64,000 nucleotides of DNA from Nonomuraea sp. NBC_00507 (GTDB lineage Bacteria > Actinomycetota > Actinomycetes > Streptosporangiales > Streptosporangiaceae). Below, in pieces: positions 17,558 to 27,900 of the stretch. A program made the translations under genes and the position numbers. The first letter of the stretch is position 1. Each line of letters opens with the position of its first letter. The stretch lies in NCBI RefSeq assembly GCF_036013525.1, contig NZ_CP107853.1, forward strand, positions 9,734,001 to 9,798,000, written 5' to 3'. Under the pieces are notes generated by a model, which did no database searches, was not told where the DNA came from, and saw nothing but the letters and a program-made list of their open reading frames with translations.

Positions 17558-18154
17558 ATGCGACGAACGGCCGAGGAAGCGGCGGAGACCAGGAAGGCGC
17601 TGTTGAGAGCCGCGCTGGCCGTCTTCTCCGAACGGGGGTACGCCGCCGCCACCCTCGCGGGGATCGCCGAGCGGGCCGGGGTGACCCGCGGGGCCGCGTA
17701 CCACCATTTCCATGACAAGGCCGCGCTCTACCTCGCGACGATCAGCGAGCTGTGGGCCGAGGCGGCCGCGCCCGTCTGGGGCACGCTTGACGGTGACGAG
17801 CCGGTGATGGAGCGGATGCGGCGGTTCCTGGTGGCGTTCTTCACAGCGCTGGAGCGGGACGCGACGCTGCGGCAGGCGTTCGCACTGTCGATGCGCAGTG
17901 CCGAGGGGCTCCCTGAGCTCGAGACCGGGCTGCGGGACAAGCGAATCATGATGGAGGGATGGAAGCGCGGCCTGATGGAACTGCTCGCAGGGGCGGGACT
18001 GCGCGACGAGGTCTCGGCGGAGGCCGCCGCGCTGACGATCATCACCTCCGTGAACGGGACCGCCGCCACCTGGCTGGCCTGCCCCGACCTCTTCTCCCCC
18101 GCCGATCAGGCCGAGGCGCTGGCCGACGCCGTCCTATGCGGCATCACACGGTGA
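17558..18154 (+). CDS. TetR/AcrR family transcriptional regulator
   Basis: A 198-residue regulator. The N-terminal HTH is typical (ALLRAALAVFSERGYAAATL and AGVTRGAAYHHFHDKAALY). The C-terminal domain (about residues 75-190) is the ligand-binding part, of the kind seen in AcrR/TtgR-type efflux regulators. It diverges from the amidohydrolase gene across two palindromes and probably represses both. The inducer is unknown. The 3' end overlaps the convergent B3/B4 gene by 11 bases. Confidence 0.92.
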   Translation: MRRTAEEAAETRKALLRAALAVFSERGYAAATLAGIAERAGVTRGAAYHHFHDKAALYLATISELWAEAAAPVWGTLDGDEPVMERMRRFLVAFFTALERDATLRQAFALSMRSAEGLPELETGLRDKRIMMEGWKRGLMELLAGAGLRDEVSAEAAALTIITSVNGTAATWLACPDLFSPADQAEALADAVLCGITR

Positions 18155-18836
18155 ACTCGGGCGCCGAGGGACTGAGGATCGCCGCCCGGGGAGTCACCGG
18201 CCAGAGCGCTGCCAGTTCGTCGTTGAGCGTGGCCATGAGGGACTCGACGTCGGACTGGGCTGTTTCGTGCAGCGCCTCGGTGACGATCAGGACGTCGGTG
18301 GTCGTGTCGCGGACAGCCGAGTGGCCGCTCTGGCGGTTGGTCCAGCGGCGGGCGTGCGCCATCCTCTCGGCGTCCGCGAAGATCACCTCTCCGGCGGGCG
18401 GGTGCTCCGTCTCGCCGGAGAAGGTCACGTAGGTCTCGTCGCCCACCGCATGCCGTACCTCGACGTATTGCGCGATCTTGGAAGTGTCGAACACCGCGAC
18501 CGGGATCGCGTACGCGATGGAGACCGCGTTGCACAGGTCGATCAGCGGGTGCAGGCGCGGCAGGGCGCCTTCTTTTCTGAAGCGGCGCAGCAGCGATTCC
18601 GAGGCGCACCGGTATTGGGTCGGCTTGAGCCCCATCTTGGAGAACGCCCGGCGCCACGCCTGGATCTCCGGGAGCTCGCCCTCCGACGCGGTAGCCAGCC
18701 GCTTCGCGGCGAGCTCGCCGAACGTCGCGACCCGGTCCTCCACGGACACGCCCGCGTTGACGCCCCGCACGGAGATCACCGCGGGGACGAGCTCGGGGAA
18801 GTCCCGCCAGATGTCGCTCGAATGCTGGAAACGCAC
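18144..18836 (-). CDS. B3/B4 tRNA-binding domain protein
   Basis: A 230-residue stand-alone B3/4 domain, the fold found in the phenylalanyl-tRNA synthetase beta subunit. It contains AWRRAFSKMGLKPTQYRCAS and LPRLHPLIDLCNAVSI, both diagnostic of this family, and VTEALHETAQSDVESLM near the end. Some relatives are thought to edit mischarged tRNA or handle amino-acid-like substrates, but this one is uncharacterised. GTG 18836 has GGAGG 5 bases upstream and was chosen over the longer frame from 18866. Confidence 0.85.
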   Translation of the reverse strand: MRFQHSSDIWRDFPELVPAVISVRGVNAGVSVEDRVATFGELAAKRLATASEGELPEIQAWRRAFSKMGLKPTQYRCASESLLRRFRKEGALPRLHPLIDLCNAVSIAYAIPVAVFDTSKIAQYVEVRHAVGDETYVTFSGETEHPPAGEVIFADAERMAHARRWTNRQSGHSAVRDTTTDVLIVTEALHETAQSDVESLMATLNDELAALWPVTPRAAILSPSAPEFTV

Positions 18837-18925
18837 GGTCACCTCCGTCGTCGTGGCCACGAACACGCGCCCGCATGGCGCTCCGCCGCGCCGATCACAA
18901 TACTCGCCATCCGCAGAGGACGGAC

Positions 18926-18997
18926 GGAGGCGCGGGTCGGGCGCTGTCCGGGCGCGAGCCGGCCCTGCGCGACGTGCTCTATGCCCTCAGCGGCTAA
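18926..18997 (+). pseudogene. possible C-terminal relic
   Basis: The plus strand reads GGAGRALSGREPALRDVLYA and LSG before a TAA. It looks like a regulator C-terminus but has no upstream body. It is too short to assign and could be chance. Confidence 0.2.
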
Positions 18998-19524
18998 GCG
19001 TCTTCGCCGCGCTTGAGCCGGTAGAGGACGTGCGGGACCAGCGGGCTGTCTTTGGGGATCCGGGGATGGTCGAAGTCCGCCTCGTACGTCATGCCGAGAC
19101 GCTCCATGACGGCGCGGGAGCGCAGGTTGCGCGCGGCGGTCATGGAGATGATGTCGTCGAGGCCCGCCTCGGTGAAGGCGTACGCGACGGCCCGCCTGGC
19201 CGCCTCGGTGGCGTAGCCGTGGCCCCAGGCCGGGCGGGCCAGCCGCCACCCGATCTCCACGGCGGGCAGGAAGGGCGCGTCGAAGGTCTGCCAGCCCAGC
19301 CCGGCGAAGCCGATGAACTCCCCGCTCTCGCGCACCTCCAGCGCCCACCAACTGAACCCGTGCTGGTCGAAGTGCTGCTCGATCTTGTCGACCAGGGTGT
19401 CGCTCTCCTCACGGGTGAGCGGAGCGGGAAAGTGCTCCATCACCTCGGGATCGGCGTTCATGACGGCGAAGGGCTCCCGATCCTCTTCGCGCCATCTGCG
19501 CATGATCAGCCGATCCGTCTCCAC
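18994..19524 (-). CDS. GNAT N-acetyltransferase (RimJ/RimL-like)
   Basis: A 176-residue acetyltransferase of the RimJ/RimL type. ETDRLIMRRW opens the fold, EIGWRLARPAWGHGYATEAA contains the acetyl-CoA binding loop, and ARNLRSRAVMERLGMTYEAD is the usual last helix and strand. GTG 19524 has GGGGAGG upstream; the longer frame runs into the neighbouring gene. RimL-type enzymes acetylate protein N-termini or small molecules, but the substrate here cannot be told. Confidence 0.9.
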   Translation of the reverse strand: METDRLIMRRWREEDREPFAVMNADPEVMEHFPAPLTREESDTLVDKIEQHFDQHGFSWWALEVRESGEFIGFAGLGWQTFDAPFLPAVEIGWRLARPAWGHGYATEAARRAVAYAFTEAGLDDIISMTAARNLRSRAVMERLGMTYEADFDHPRIPKDSPLVPHVLYRLKRGEDA

Positions 19525-19525
19525 C

Positions 19526-20560
19526 TCAGCGCCTCCCCTTGATGCCGGTGATCCGACGGAACACATCCCACCAGAACGGCGCGCCGAACAGCAGCGCCAC
19601 ATACGTCAGCAGGAATCCCGGCCAGTGGCTGGGCGTGCTGATCCGGTCCCACCACAGGCCGCCGTTCCAGTGCACGCTCGGGTCACCCTGCTCTGGGATC
19701 GACACGCTGACCAGGGCCTGGTCGAGCATCCTGACCAGGGCCGGCTGGCTGAGCGTCTCGGTGACGCACCGCATCGGGTCCTCGCCGCTACAGCGGGCCT
19801 TGAGCTCGTTGTACGCGTCCGGCCCCGCCTCGGCCACGGCGGTCACCGAGGCGCGGAAGGCGTTGTCCCGCAGCAGCGTCTTGCCGTACTCCAGCCCGTC
19901 CATCGAGAACAGCAGCGTCACCAGCAGGCCGAGCACGGCGACGACCCACTTGACGTAGCGCTTGTACAACATCGACAGCCGCTGCATCTCGCTGTCGAAC
20001 CAGGTCTCGATACCCTGCCTGAACCGGTCGAGGTCGCGCTGCGCCGTCTCCCAGATGCCCTTGAGGGGGCCGTACAGGGGGCTGTCGATGGCCTTCAGCT
20101 TTCCCAGGAACCGGTCGACGTCGCCGTCCTCCCCCGCGGCCAGCTCCATCACCGCGACCGCGAACCGGCCGGGCGGGATGTTGGCGATGCTGGTGCGACC
20201 GCGTTTGGCATGGTCGATCTCCCTGACCCGCTCGTACAGCAGGTTGATCACGGAGTCACCGGCCCGATGCTGGGGATCGGGCAGCCCGCCGGCCTCGGCG
20301 GGCGCGGGCAGGTCGCTGTGGCGGGGACGTGGATCGCGCAGGAACGGCAGCGCGGTGAACACGTCGCGTATCTTGGCCGGCAACCACGACCCGGTTTTCT
20401 CGTCGGCGCCGTCCATCGTGTCCCTGAGGTACGCCCACAGGAACTTGCTCCGGATGGCGAGCACCCGCACGAACGCCTCATTGACACCGCTCACCAGCAG
20501 CGACAGCAGCAGGAACGACACCACCAGGCCGAGGGCCAGATCCACGTAAACGGATAACAC
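19526..20560 (-). CDS. membrane protein, function unknown
   Basis: A 344-residue protein with three evident hydrophobic segments: one at the N-terminus (LALGLVVSFLLLSLLVSGV), one in the middle (YVKWVVAVLGLLVTLLF) and one near the C-terminus (WPGFLLTYVALLFGAPFWW). The loops are soluble and partly helical (IWETAQRDLDRFRQGIETW). Two or three Cys lie in the loop after the second segment (ARCSGEDPMRC). GTG 20560 is preceded by AAGG; GTG 20575 is an alternative. It is separated by 32 bases from the end of glnE upstream on the same strand. Confidence 0.75.
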   Translation of the reverse strand: MLSVYVDLALGLVVSFLLLSLLVSGVNEAFVRVLAIRSKFLWAYLRDTMDGADEKTGSWLPAKIRDVFTALPFLRDPRPRHSDLPAPAEAGGLPDPQHRAGDSVINLLYERVREIDHAKRGRTSIANIPPGRFAVAVMELAAGEDGDVDRFLGKLKAIDSPLYGPLKGIWETAQRDLDRFRQGIETWFDSEMQRLSMLYKRYVKWVVAVLGLLVTLLFSMDGLEYGKTLLRDNAFRASVTAVAEAGPDAYNELKARCSGEDPMRCVTETLSQPALVRMLDQALVSVSIPEQGDPSVHWNGGLWWDRISTPSHWPGFLLTYVALLFGAPFWWDVFRRITGIKGRR

Positions 20561-20592
20561 CGGGCCTTGATACACCGGCGCACCGGGGTCGA

Positions 20593-23523
20593 TCAAGCCC
20601 CGTAGAAGACTCGATCCACCACGAGGCGTGCGCGGCGGGTCACGCGGCGGTAATCGTTCAGGAAGTCCTCCGAGCCGTCCGGCGGGTAGCCGAGGGTCTG
20701 CGCGAGAAGCTTGCGCTCGCCCGCGTCGCGCGGCACGCTGTCGCCGGGACGGCCCTTGACCAGCATGATCGCGTCCCTGATGCGGGAGGCGAAGCGCCAC
20801 GACTCGGCCAGCACGGCCTCGTCGGCGGGGGAGAGCAGCTCTTCGGCCACGGCGGCGCGCAGCGCGTCCAGCGTGCGCGTGGTGCGCAGCGACGGCAGCG
20901 TGCCCGCGTAGCGCAGTTGCAGCAGCTGCGCCACCCACTCCACGTCGGACAGCCCGCCGGGGCCCAGCTTGGTGTGCAGGCCGGGGTCGGCGCCGCGCGG
21001 CAGCCGCTCGGCCTCCATGCGGGCCTTGAGCCGCCTGATCTCCCTGACCGCGTCGTCGTGCAGCCCGCCCTGCGGGTAACGCAGCTCGTCGATCATCTCG
21101 GTGAACGCGGCGCCCAGCTCGGCGTCGCCCGCCGAGAACCGTGCGCGCAGCAGCGCCTGCGCCTCCCACGGCGACGACCAGCGGGAGTAGTAGGCGCGGT
21201 AGGAGGCGAGCGTGCGCACCAGCGGGCCCTGCCGGCCCTCCGGCCGCAGGTCAGGGTCGATGATCAGGGGCGGGTCCGGCGCCGGCAGCGACAGCAGCCT
21301 GCGCAGCTCGTTGGCCACGGCGAAGGCGGCGTCCGTGGCCTTGCGCTCCTCGACCCCGGGCTTGGGCCGGTGGACGAACATGACGTCGGCGTCGCTGGCA
21401 TAGGAGCTCTCCAGGCCGCCCAGCCGGCCCATGGCGATGACGGCGAAGGAGGTGACGTCGCCGACCTTGCTGAGCGCGGCGTCCATGGCCGCCTGGAGGG
21501 TCACGTCGGTCAGCGACGACAGGGCGCCACCGACCGTCTCGATGTCGGCGAGCCCGAAGATGTCGGCCACGGCGATGCGGAACAGCTCCTTGCGGCGCAG
21601 CGCCCGCACGGCGGCGACGGCGGTCTCCGCGCCGCCGTCCCCGTCGACGTGCCTGGACACCGCGGCGGAGGCCTCGCCGCGCAGCGACTCCCGCGGCCGC
21701 ACGGCGAGCTCCTCGTCCGAGCCCAGCATGGCGACCGCTTCGGGTGCGTTCATGAGCAGGCCGGTCGCGTAGCGGCTGGTGCCGAGCACGCGGGCCATCC
21801 TGGCGGCCACCGCCGTCTCGTCACGCAGCAGCCGCAGATACCACGGCGTGCTGCCCAGCTTGTCGCTGACCTGCCTGAACCCCAGCAGGGCCGCGTCCGG
21901 GTCGGGCGTGTCGGCGAACCAGCCCAGCATGACCGGCAGCAGGGTGCGCTGGATCGCCGCCCGCCTGGACACCCCGGAGGTGAGGGCGCCGATGTGGCGC
22001 AGCGCCCCGTTGGGGTCGACGTAGCCGAGCGCCTCCAGCCTGGCCGCCGCCGCCGAGGCCGACAGCCGCGCCTCCGACTCCTGCAGCCGCGACACCGCCT
22101 GCAGCAGCGGCCGGTAGAAGAGTTTCTCGTGCAGCCGCCGCGCCTCCATGGCATGCCGCCGCCACCTGGCCGTGAACTCCCCCACCGGGTCGGTCTGCAT
22201 GCCCAGCGCCCGGCCCAGCCTGCGCAGGTCGCCCTCGCCTGTGGGCACGAGGTGCGTGCGCCGCAGCCGGTGCAGCTGCAGCAGGTGCTCGACCTGGCGC
22301 AGGAACGAGTACGCCTCCGCCAGGCTGCGCGAGTCGTCGCGGCCGACGTAGCCCCCTCGGGAGAGCGCGGCGAGCGCGGGGAGCGTGGCCCGGCGGCGCA
22401 GCAGCGGGTCGAGCCGCCCGTGCACGAGCTGCAGCAGCTGCACCGCGAACTCGATGTCGCGCAGCCCGCCGGGCCCCAGCTTGAGCTGCCGCTCCCCCTC
22501 CGAGCGCACATGGGCCTCGACCCGGCGGCGCATGGCCTGCACGTCCTCGACGAAGTCCTTGCGGGTGGCCGCCGTCCAGACCATGTCGTTGACCGCCTCG
22601 ACGTAGGCGGCGCCCAGCTCCATGTCGCCCGCCACCGGCCGGGCCTTGAGCAGCGCCTGGAACTCCCACGTCTTGGCCCAGCGCCGGTAGTAGGCCAGGT
22701 GGCTGCCGAGCGTGCGGACCAGCGGCCCGGAGCGTCCCTCGGGACGCAGGCCGGCGTCCACCTCCCACAGCGAGCCCTCGGGCGTGGTCGCGGTGCAGGC
22801 CCGCATCATGGCCTGGGCCAGCCTGGTCGCGGTACGCAGTGCCTTGGCCTCGTCGGCGTCCTCGCGCGGCTCGGCCACGAAGATCACGTCCACGTCGCTG
22901 ATGTAGTTGAGCTCCCTGGCGCCGCACTTGCCCATGCCCACGACCGCGAGGCGTACGTCGCTCGCGTCCACCTCCGCCCGCGCGATGGCCAGGGCGGCCT
23001 CCAGCGCGGCGCCCGCGAGGTCGGACAGCTCGGCCATGACCTCCTGGAGCGAGGCCTGGCCGGTCAGGTCGCGCGCCGCCAGGTGCGTGAGCCTGCCCCG
23101 GTAGGCCACCCGCAGCGCCACCAGCGTCCTCTCGCCCGTGGCGACCGGCTCGGAGGCGTCCGGATCGGCGCCGACCGCGCGCAGCAGCTCGGCTCGCGCC
23201 TCGCCCGGCTGCGGCTCGGCCAGCCACGCGATCTGGCCGGGGTGACGGACGAGGTGCTCGCCCAGGGCGGCGCTGACGCCGAGCACGGCCAGCAGCCTGA
23301 CCTTGAGGTCGCCGTCCTGGCGGAGGGTGCCGAGCACGGCGGGCTCGCGCTCGATCAGCCGGGTCAGCGAGACCAGTGCCAGGTCGGGGTCGGCCACGTC
23401 GACCAGCGACTCCAGGAGGTCGTCCAGGTCGGTGCCGGCCTGGCGGACGAGCTGGGCCGCCCTCGCGCCGTCGGCGAAGCCGAGCTTGGCGAGGCGCGCG
23501 GTGGTCGATTCGATCCTGGGCAC
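20593..23523 (-). CDS. glnE: glutamine synthetase adenylyltransferase/deadenylase
   Basis: A 976-residue bifunctional GlnE that adenylylates and deadenylylates a Tyr on glutamine synthetase; the predicted target is Tyr402 of GlnA in this window. Two nucleotidyltransferase domains are visible: GMGKCGARELNYISDVDVIF at about 196-215 and MGRLGGLESSYASDADVMFV at about 698-717. Each is followed by a helical domain with LGPGGLRDIEF or LGPGGLSDVEW and LRPEGRSGPLVRTL-type phrases. The length matches actinobacterial GlnE. GTG 23523 sits close to GGAGAGG. Activity should depend on nitrogen status, often with a PII protein, which is not encoded here. Confidence 0.96.
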   Translation of the reverse strand: MPRIESTTARLAKLGFADGARAAQLVRQAGTDLDDLLESLVDVADPDLALVSLTRLIEREPAVLGTLRQDGDLKVRLLAVLGVSAALGEHLVRHPGQIAWLAEPQPGEARAELLRAVGADPDASEPVATGERTLVALRVAYRGRLTHLAARDLTGQASLQEVMAELSDLAGAALEAALAIARAEVDASDVRLAVVGMGKCGARELNYISDVDVIFVAEPREDADEAKALRTATRLAQAMMRACTATTPEGSLWEVDAGLRPEGRSGPLVRTLGSHLAYYRRWAKTWEFQALLKARPVAGDMELGAAYVEAVNDMVWTAATRKDFVEDVQAMRRRVEAHVRSEGERQLKLGPGGLRDIEFAVQLLQLVHGRLDPLLRRRATLPALAALSRGGYVGRDDSRSLAEAYSFLRQVEHLLQLHRLRRTHLVPTGEGDLRRLGRALGMQTDPVGEFTARWRRHAMEARRLHEKLFYRPLLQAVSRLQESEARLSASAAAARLEALGYVDPNGALRHIGALTSGVSRRAAIQRTLLPVMLGWFADTPDPDAALLGFRQVSDKLGSTPWYLRLLRDETAVAARMARVLGTSRYATGLLMNAPEAVAMLGSDEELAVRPRESLRGEASAAVSRHVDGDGGAETAVAAVRALRRKELFRIAVADIFGLADIETVGGALSSLTDVTLQAAMDAALSKVGDVTSFAVIAMGRLGGLESSYASDADVMFVHRPKPGVEERKATDAAFAVANELRRLLSLPAPDPPLIIDPDLRPEGRQGPLVRTLASYRAYYSRWSSPWEAQALLRARFSAGDAELGAAFTEMIDELRYPQGGLHDDAVREIRRLKARMEAERLPRGADPGLHTKLGPGGLSDVEWVAQLLQLRYAGTLPSLRTTRTLDALRAAVAEELLSPADEAVLAESWRFASRIRDAIMLVKGRPGDSVPRDAGERKLLAQTLGYPPDGSEDFLNDYRRVTRRARLVVDRVFYGA

Positions 23524-23532
23524 CTCTCCATC

Positions 23533-23581
23533 TTGACAGCACTCGCGCCGGCAGCCGTAGCATCGAACGCAACGTTGCGTT
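23533..23581 (+). promoter_or_regulatory. promoter and 16-base palindrome before the HXXEE gene
   Basis: TTGACA (23533-23538), a 19-base spacer and TAGCAT (23558-23563) resemble a sigma70-type promoter. The perfect palindrome AACGCAACGTTGCGTT (23566-23581) covers the predicted transcription start, where a repressor could block it. The glnE start is 10 bases to the left on the other strand. Confidence 0.5.
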
Positions 23582-23604
23582 GCGTTTCGGCGAGGAGGGT
23601 GGAC

Positions 23605-24276
23605 GTGGGACGGGTGGACGTGGGACGGGTTTCGGCGACGGTGACGTGGGGGCTGCTCGCGGCTTGGGCCGTGCACGACGCGGAGGAGCTGGCGACCATG
23701 GCGGGATGGGCGCGAGCCGCCCGGCCGCGGCTGGAGGAGCGGCTTCCCTGGATTCCCTGGGAGCGGCTGGAGGTGTCACAGCGGCACGTCAACGTGGCCA
23801 TCGGGCTCATGGGCGGGGTGATGGCGGGGGCGGCGGCCCTGGGGGCGCGCACGGGCGGGCGGAGCCCGGTCTTCCAGGCGGCGCTGGCCGGCTTCGGCGC
23901 GCATGGGGTGGCGCACCTGGCGCAGGTGGCCGTGACCCGTGGGTACACGCCCGGGGCGGTGACCGCCCCCCTGGTGGTGATCCCCTTCTCGGTGTGGGCG
24001 TGGCGGCGGCTGCGGTCCGAAGGGGTGCCGGTGCGTTCCGGGCGCGCGGGCCTGGCGGCGACGGCGGCTTTCCCGCTGGTGCTGGGCGGCGTGCATGCGA
24101 TCGCCCACGCGCTCACCCAGCCGCGCGGCACGCGCCGGGCGAGTGCCGCACGGGCCGCGCGGGCGGCGGGCGGACGAGGTGCGACGTCCGACAGCGGGGA
24201 GCCGCGGGTCAAGGGCGGCCCAGGCGCGACATCCGGCGCCGGCGGGCCGCGGGTCAGGGGCGGGCGGCGGCTCTGA
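23605..24276 (+). CDS. HXXEE domain-containing membrane protein
   Basis: A 223-residue protein with the HXXEE signature HDAEE near the N-terminus (WAVHDAEELATM), a family of mostly uncharacterised bacterial membrane proteins. Several hydrophobic segments follow, including NVAIGLMGGVMAGAAALG, the segment around HGVAHLAQ and AATAAFPLVLGGVHAIAHAL; His residues recur in the membrane parts. The tail is Arg/Gly-rich and disordered. The start lies in a tandem repeat (GTGGACGTGGGACGG twice), so GTG 23599, 23605, 23614 and 23620 are all possible; 23605 fits GAGGAGG best. It overlaps the convergent amidotransferase gene by 23 bases. Confidence 0.75.
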   Translation: MGRVDVGRVSATVTWGLLAAWAVHDAEELATMAGWARAARPRLEERLPWIPWERLEVSQRHVNVAIGLMGGVMAGAAALGARTGGRSPVFQAALAGFGAHGVAHLAQVAVTRGYTPGAVTAPLVVIPFSVWAWRRLRSEGVPVRSGRAGLAATAAFPLVLGGVHAIAHALTQPRGTRRASAARAARAAGGRGATSDSGEPRVKGGPGATSGAGGPRVRGGRRL

Positions 24277-24937
24277 CCACGTCGGCGAAGGCCTGCGCGA
24301 CCGGGCGCCACGTGGCCACGAGGGCCCTCTCGGCGGCCTTCACCTGGGCGTTCAGATCCTCGGCCGCCTCCAGATCCGACTCGGCCGTCCAGGAGGCGAA
24401 GATCTCGGGCGTGGCCTCGGGATGGAACTGGACCACCCAGGCGGCCTCGCCGAGCCGATAGGCCTGGTTCGGGTACGGGGAGCCGGTCATCAACGGCACC
24501 GCCCCGTCCGGCAGCCGCGTCATGGCGTCCTGGTGATACTGGACGGCCACGGCCGTACCGACGCCCGACAGCAGCCGGTCGGCGGCGGCCTCGGGCAGCG
24601 CGACCACCTCGCACGCGCCCACCTCCAGCCCGCCGGCGCCCCGCTCCACCGTCCCCCCGCAGGCCACGGTGAGCAGCTGCGCCCCCAGGCAGATGGCGAG
24701 CGTGGGCGTGGCCTCGTCCACCGCGCGGCGCAGCAGGTCACGGGTGGCCGGCTGCCAGGGGCAGCGCTCGTCCTCCCACGCCGCCGCCGCACCGCCGAGC
24801 ACGATCAGACCGTCCGCGGCCCGCTCGGGCACGTCCTCCCCCAGGTACGGCCGCACGACCTCGCAGGTCGCTCCCAGCCAGCCGCCGAGATACCCGAGCC
24901 CGGCCTCGGCCTCGTGCTCGATTACGGTGATGCGCAT
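24254..24937 (-). CDS. class I glutamine amidotransferase-like protein
   Basis: A 227-residue stand-alone type 1 GATase-fold protein. The nucleophile elbow TLAICLGAQLL places Cys83 as the catalytic residue, and VQFHPEATPE supplies the His-Glu pair. It resembles GMP-synthase-like GATases (for example YfeJ/YfdI types) and may hydrolyse glutamine or gamma-glutamyl compounds, such as gamma-glutamyl-polyamine. The partner synthetase domain is absent. ATG 24937 begins MRITVIEHEAEAGLGYLGG. A link with the nitrogen genes nearby is possible but unproven. Confidence 0.85.
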   Translation of the reverse strand: MRITVIEHEAEAGLGYLGGWLGATCEVVRPYLGEDVPERAADGLIVLGGAAAAWEDERCPWQPATRDLLRRAVDEATPTLAICLGAQLLTVACGGTVERGAGGLEVGACEVVALPEAAADRLLSGVGTAVAVQYHQDAMTRLPDGAVPLMTGSPYPNQAYRLGEAAWVVQFHPEATPEIFASWTAESDLEAAEDLNAQVKAAERALVATWRPVAQAFADVVRAAARP

Positions 24938-24988
24938 ACCAGGTAATTTATCCGGAACTTTCGTCCCAAACGTATCATCCAACACGCC

Positions 24989-27900
24989 GTGGAGATGTTG
25001 ACCGAGGACGATCCCCAGCGGTTCGGGGACTACTGGCTGGCCGGACGGCTCGGAGCGGGCGGCCAGGGGGTCGTCTACGAGGCGTACGCCGAGGACGGCC
25101 GGCGGGTGGCGATCAAGGTGCTGCACCGCGGCCAGGCCGCGCAGCTGGCCAGGGAAGTGACCGCAGCACAGCGGGTGGCCGCGTTCTGCACGGCCAGGGT
25201 GATCGAGGCGCGGCTGGAGGAGGCCAGACCGTACATCGTCAGTGAGTACGTCGAGGGCCCCAGCCTGCGCAGGGCGGTCGCGGAGGGACGACGGTTCACC
25301 GGCGGCGACCTGCACCGGCTGGGGACGGCGGTGGCCACCGCGCTGACCGCGATCCACGACGCGGACGTGATCCACCGTGACCTCAAGCCGGACAACGTGC
25401 TGCTCGGCTCGGACGGCCCGCGAGTGATCGACTTCGGTGTCGCCAGGACGGCCGAGATGTCGCTCACCAGCACCGGGCTGGTGACGGGGACGCCGACGTA
25501 CATGGCGCCGGAGGTGTTCACCGGGCAGCGGGCCGGCAAGCCGGCGGACGTGTTCGCGTGGGGCGCGATCATGCTGTACGCGGCGACAGGAAAGGATCCG
25601 TTCGAGGCTGAGAGCCTGGGCGGGGTCATGCACCGGGTGTTGTCGGCCGTCCCCGACCTGAGCGTGCTGCCGGAGGCGTTGCGCCCACTCGTGGCCGCCA
25701 CGCTCAGCAAGGAGCCGCTGCACCGGCCGACGGCGCGGGAGCTGCTGCTGTCCCTGGTCAGCGGGCATGCCGGGACGGACACCGCGCATCTCCTCGCCGA
25801 AGGCGGCAGGGAGGCGGCCGGTGTGACGGCGGCCGCGGCGGACCCGGCGCTCGGGACGCTGGCCGAGGAGGCGTACGCGCACCTCGGCCAGGAGGAGCGG
25901 GAGCTCGCGCCGGAAGTGTTCCTCAGGCTCGTCACGGTGGGCGAGCGGGGCGAGCTGTCGGCGCGGCGCGCGGCGCTGGCCGAGCTGGTGGACGGCCGGC
26001 CGCTGCCCGAGGTGTCGTCGGTGACGCGGATCCTGGAGGTGTTCGCGTACCTGCTGGGCAGGGACGGCGAACAGGTCTGGCTGACCCGGCCGGCGCTGCC
26101 GCACGCCTGGCCGCGCTACCGCCGCTGGGTGGACGCCAACCGGGACGGGCTGTCCGTGCACCGGGAGATCCTGGCGGCGGCGCGGCGCTGGGAGCGCGCC
26201 GGGCGCAGGGACGGCGACCTGTTCCATGGCCACAGCCTGGAGAACGCGCTGCAGTGGGCGGCCACGGCCCGCAGGAACATCACGTTGTCGCCGTTCGAAC
26301 GGGACTTTCTGGCGGCGGGCGCACGGATGCGGGCGCGCAGGGCCAGGCGGGACCGGCTCGTGACGCTCTCGCTCGGCGGCCTGCTGGTGATCGCTCTGGT
26401 CGCCGCTGGGCTGGCCGTGTACCAGGGCGGACTGGCCGACGAGCGGGCCGCGCACATCGCCGCCCAGCGCGACCAGGCGGAGGCGGCCAGGCTGGCGCAG
26501 CTGGCGGGCACGCTGCGGCACAGCGATCCGCGGATGGCGATGCAGCTCAGCGTGGCGTCGTGGCGGCTGCACCGCACGCCGCAGACGCGCGCGGCGCTGA
26601 CGGCCTCGCTGGCGCAGCGGGAGGTGGCGGCGTTCAGGGATCCGGCCACGGCCGCTGAGACGCTGCGGATGCTGAGCCTGGACGGCAGGACGCTGGCCAG
26701 CGTCGGCGAGGACGCGATCCGGTTGTGGGACGTGCCCACCGGCCGGCGGACGGGCGGGATCGCCAGGCTGGGCATCGCAGGTGAACCCCTGGTCAGTGCA
26801 GCGCTGTCGCCCAGCAAACGCTACGTGGTGGTGGCGACCGCCGCGCGGGCCGACGTCTGGGATCTGCGGACGGGCAAGGTGACGCGCTCGTGGGCATACG
26901 GCAAGAAGTCCACGCCTATGTTCTTCGCGTACGGGACCGTGGACCGGTACGTGCTGGCGTGGGACGGCGATGACAACCACGTGTGGGATCTGGAACGCGG
27001 CACCCGGGTGAGGACCAAGGCGGCGCTGGGCGCCATGACGCCCTCGGGAGAGGCGATCTATGCCATGGACACGCCTGGGCGGATCGACCTGCTGCGCCTG
27101 CCCGACCTGGCCCGGAAGTCCACGCGGCCGGCCGCGGAGCGATGCGACGCGTGCGGGCTCCCGCTCGCGCTGACCCCGGACGGCCGATCGCTGCTGGAGA
27201 GGGTGCGCCGCGGGCTTCAGGAGACCTCGTTGAAGGACGGCGCCTCCTGGCAGATCGGCTTGGACGGGACGAGCTGGAACGAGGGCGAGCTCACCTTCAG
27301 CCGGGACGGGCTGCTGCTGGCGTCGGTGACACGTACCGGGATCCAGGTGTGGCGGCGCCACAGCACGTTCCTCACGGCGCTGTCATTGCCCGGCGGAGCG
27401 GACGACGACGCTCAGCCGGTCCCCCAGGCCGCCTTCGACGGGCACACGTTGCGGTACCTGAACGAGGACCGTGTCGTCACCGTGGACCTCGCCGACCTGA
27501 CCGGGGAGCGTCCGGAGCCGGGGGGCATCGGGTGGACGCTGGCCGCGCTCGTCCCCGGGCGCGTGCTGGCCACGGGGGACTTCTCCGCGATCCACCTGAC
27601 CACACCAGGCAAGCCTTCAGGAAAGCCCGTGCAGCGCAGGCCGGACGCCGATGGGGCCGGCGCGCTGGCACTCAGCCCGGACGGGCGGCTGGCGGCCGTA
27701 GGGGGCAGCAGCACGATCACGTTGCTGGACACGAGCACGCGGCGGGAGCTGGCCCGCTGGCCGATCGGCGACTTCTCCAACACGACCCTGCTGGCGTTCA
27801 GCCCCGACGGGACGCGGCTGGCGGGTGTACTGGAGGCCGCCGACCTGGACGAAGAGACCTCATACACGCTGCGGGTGTGGGACTGGCGGGCCCGCCGCCC

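Noticed and set aside
20917..23560. Large plus-strand frame opposite glnE
   Set aside because: It is the complement of the well-supported glnE gene; only the part from about 23600 is real (HXXEE protein).
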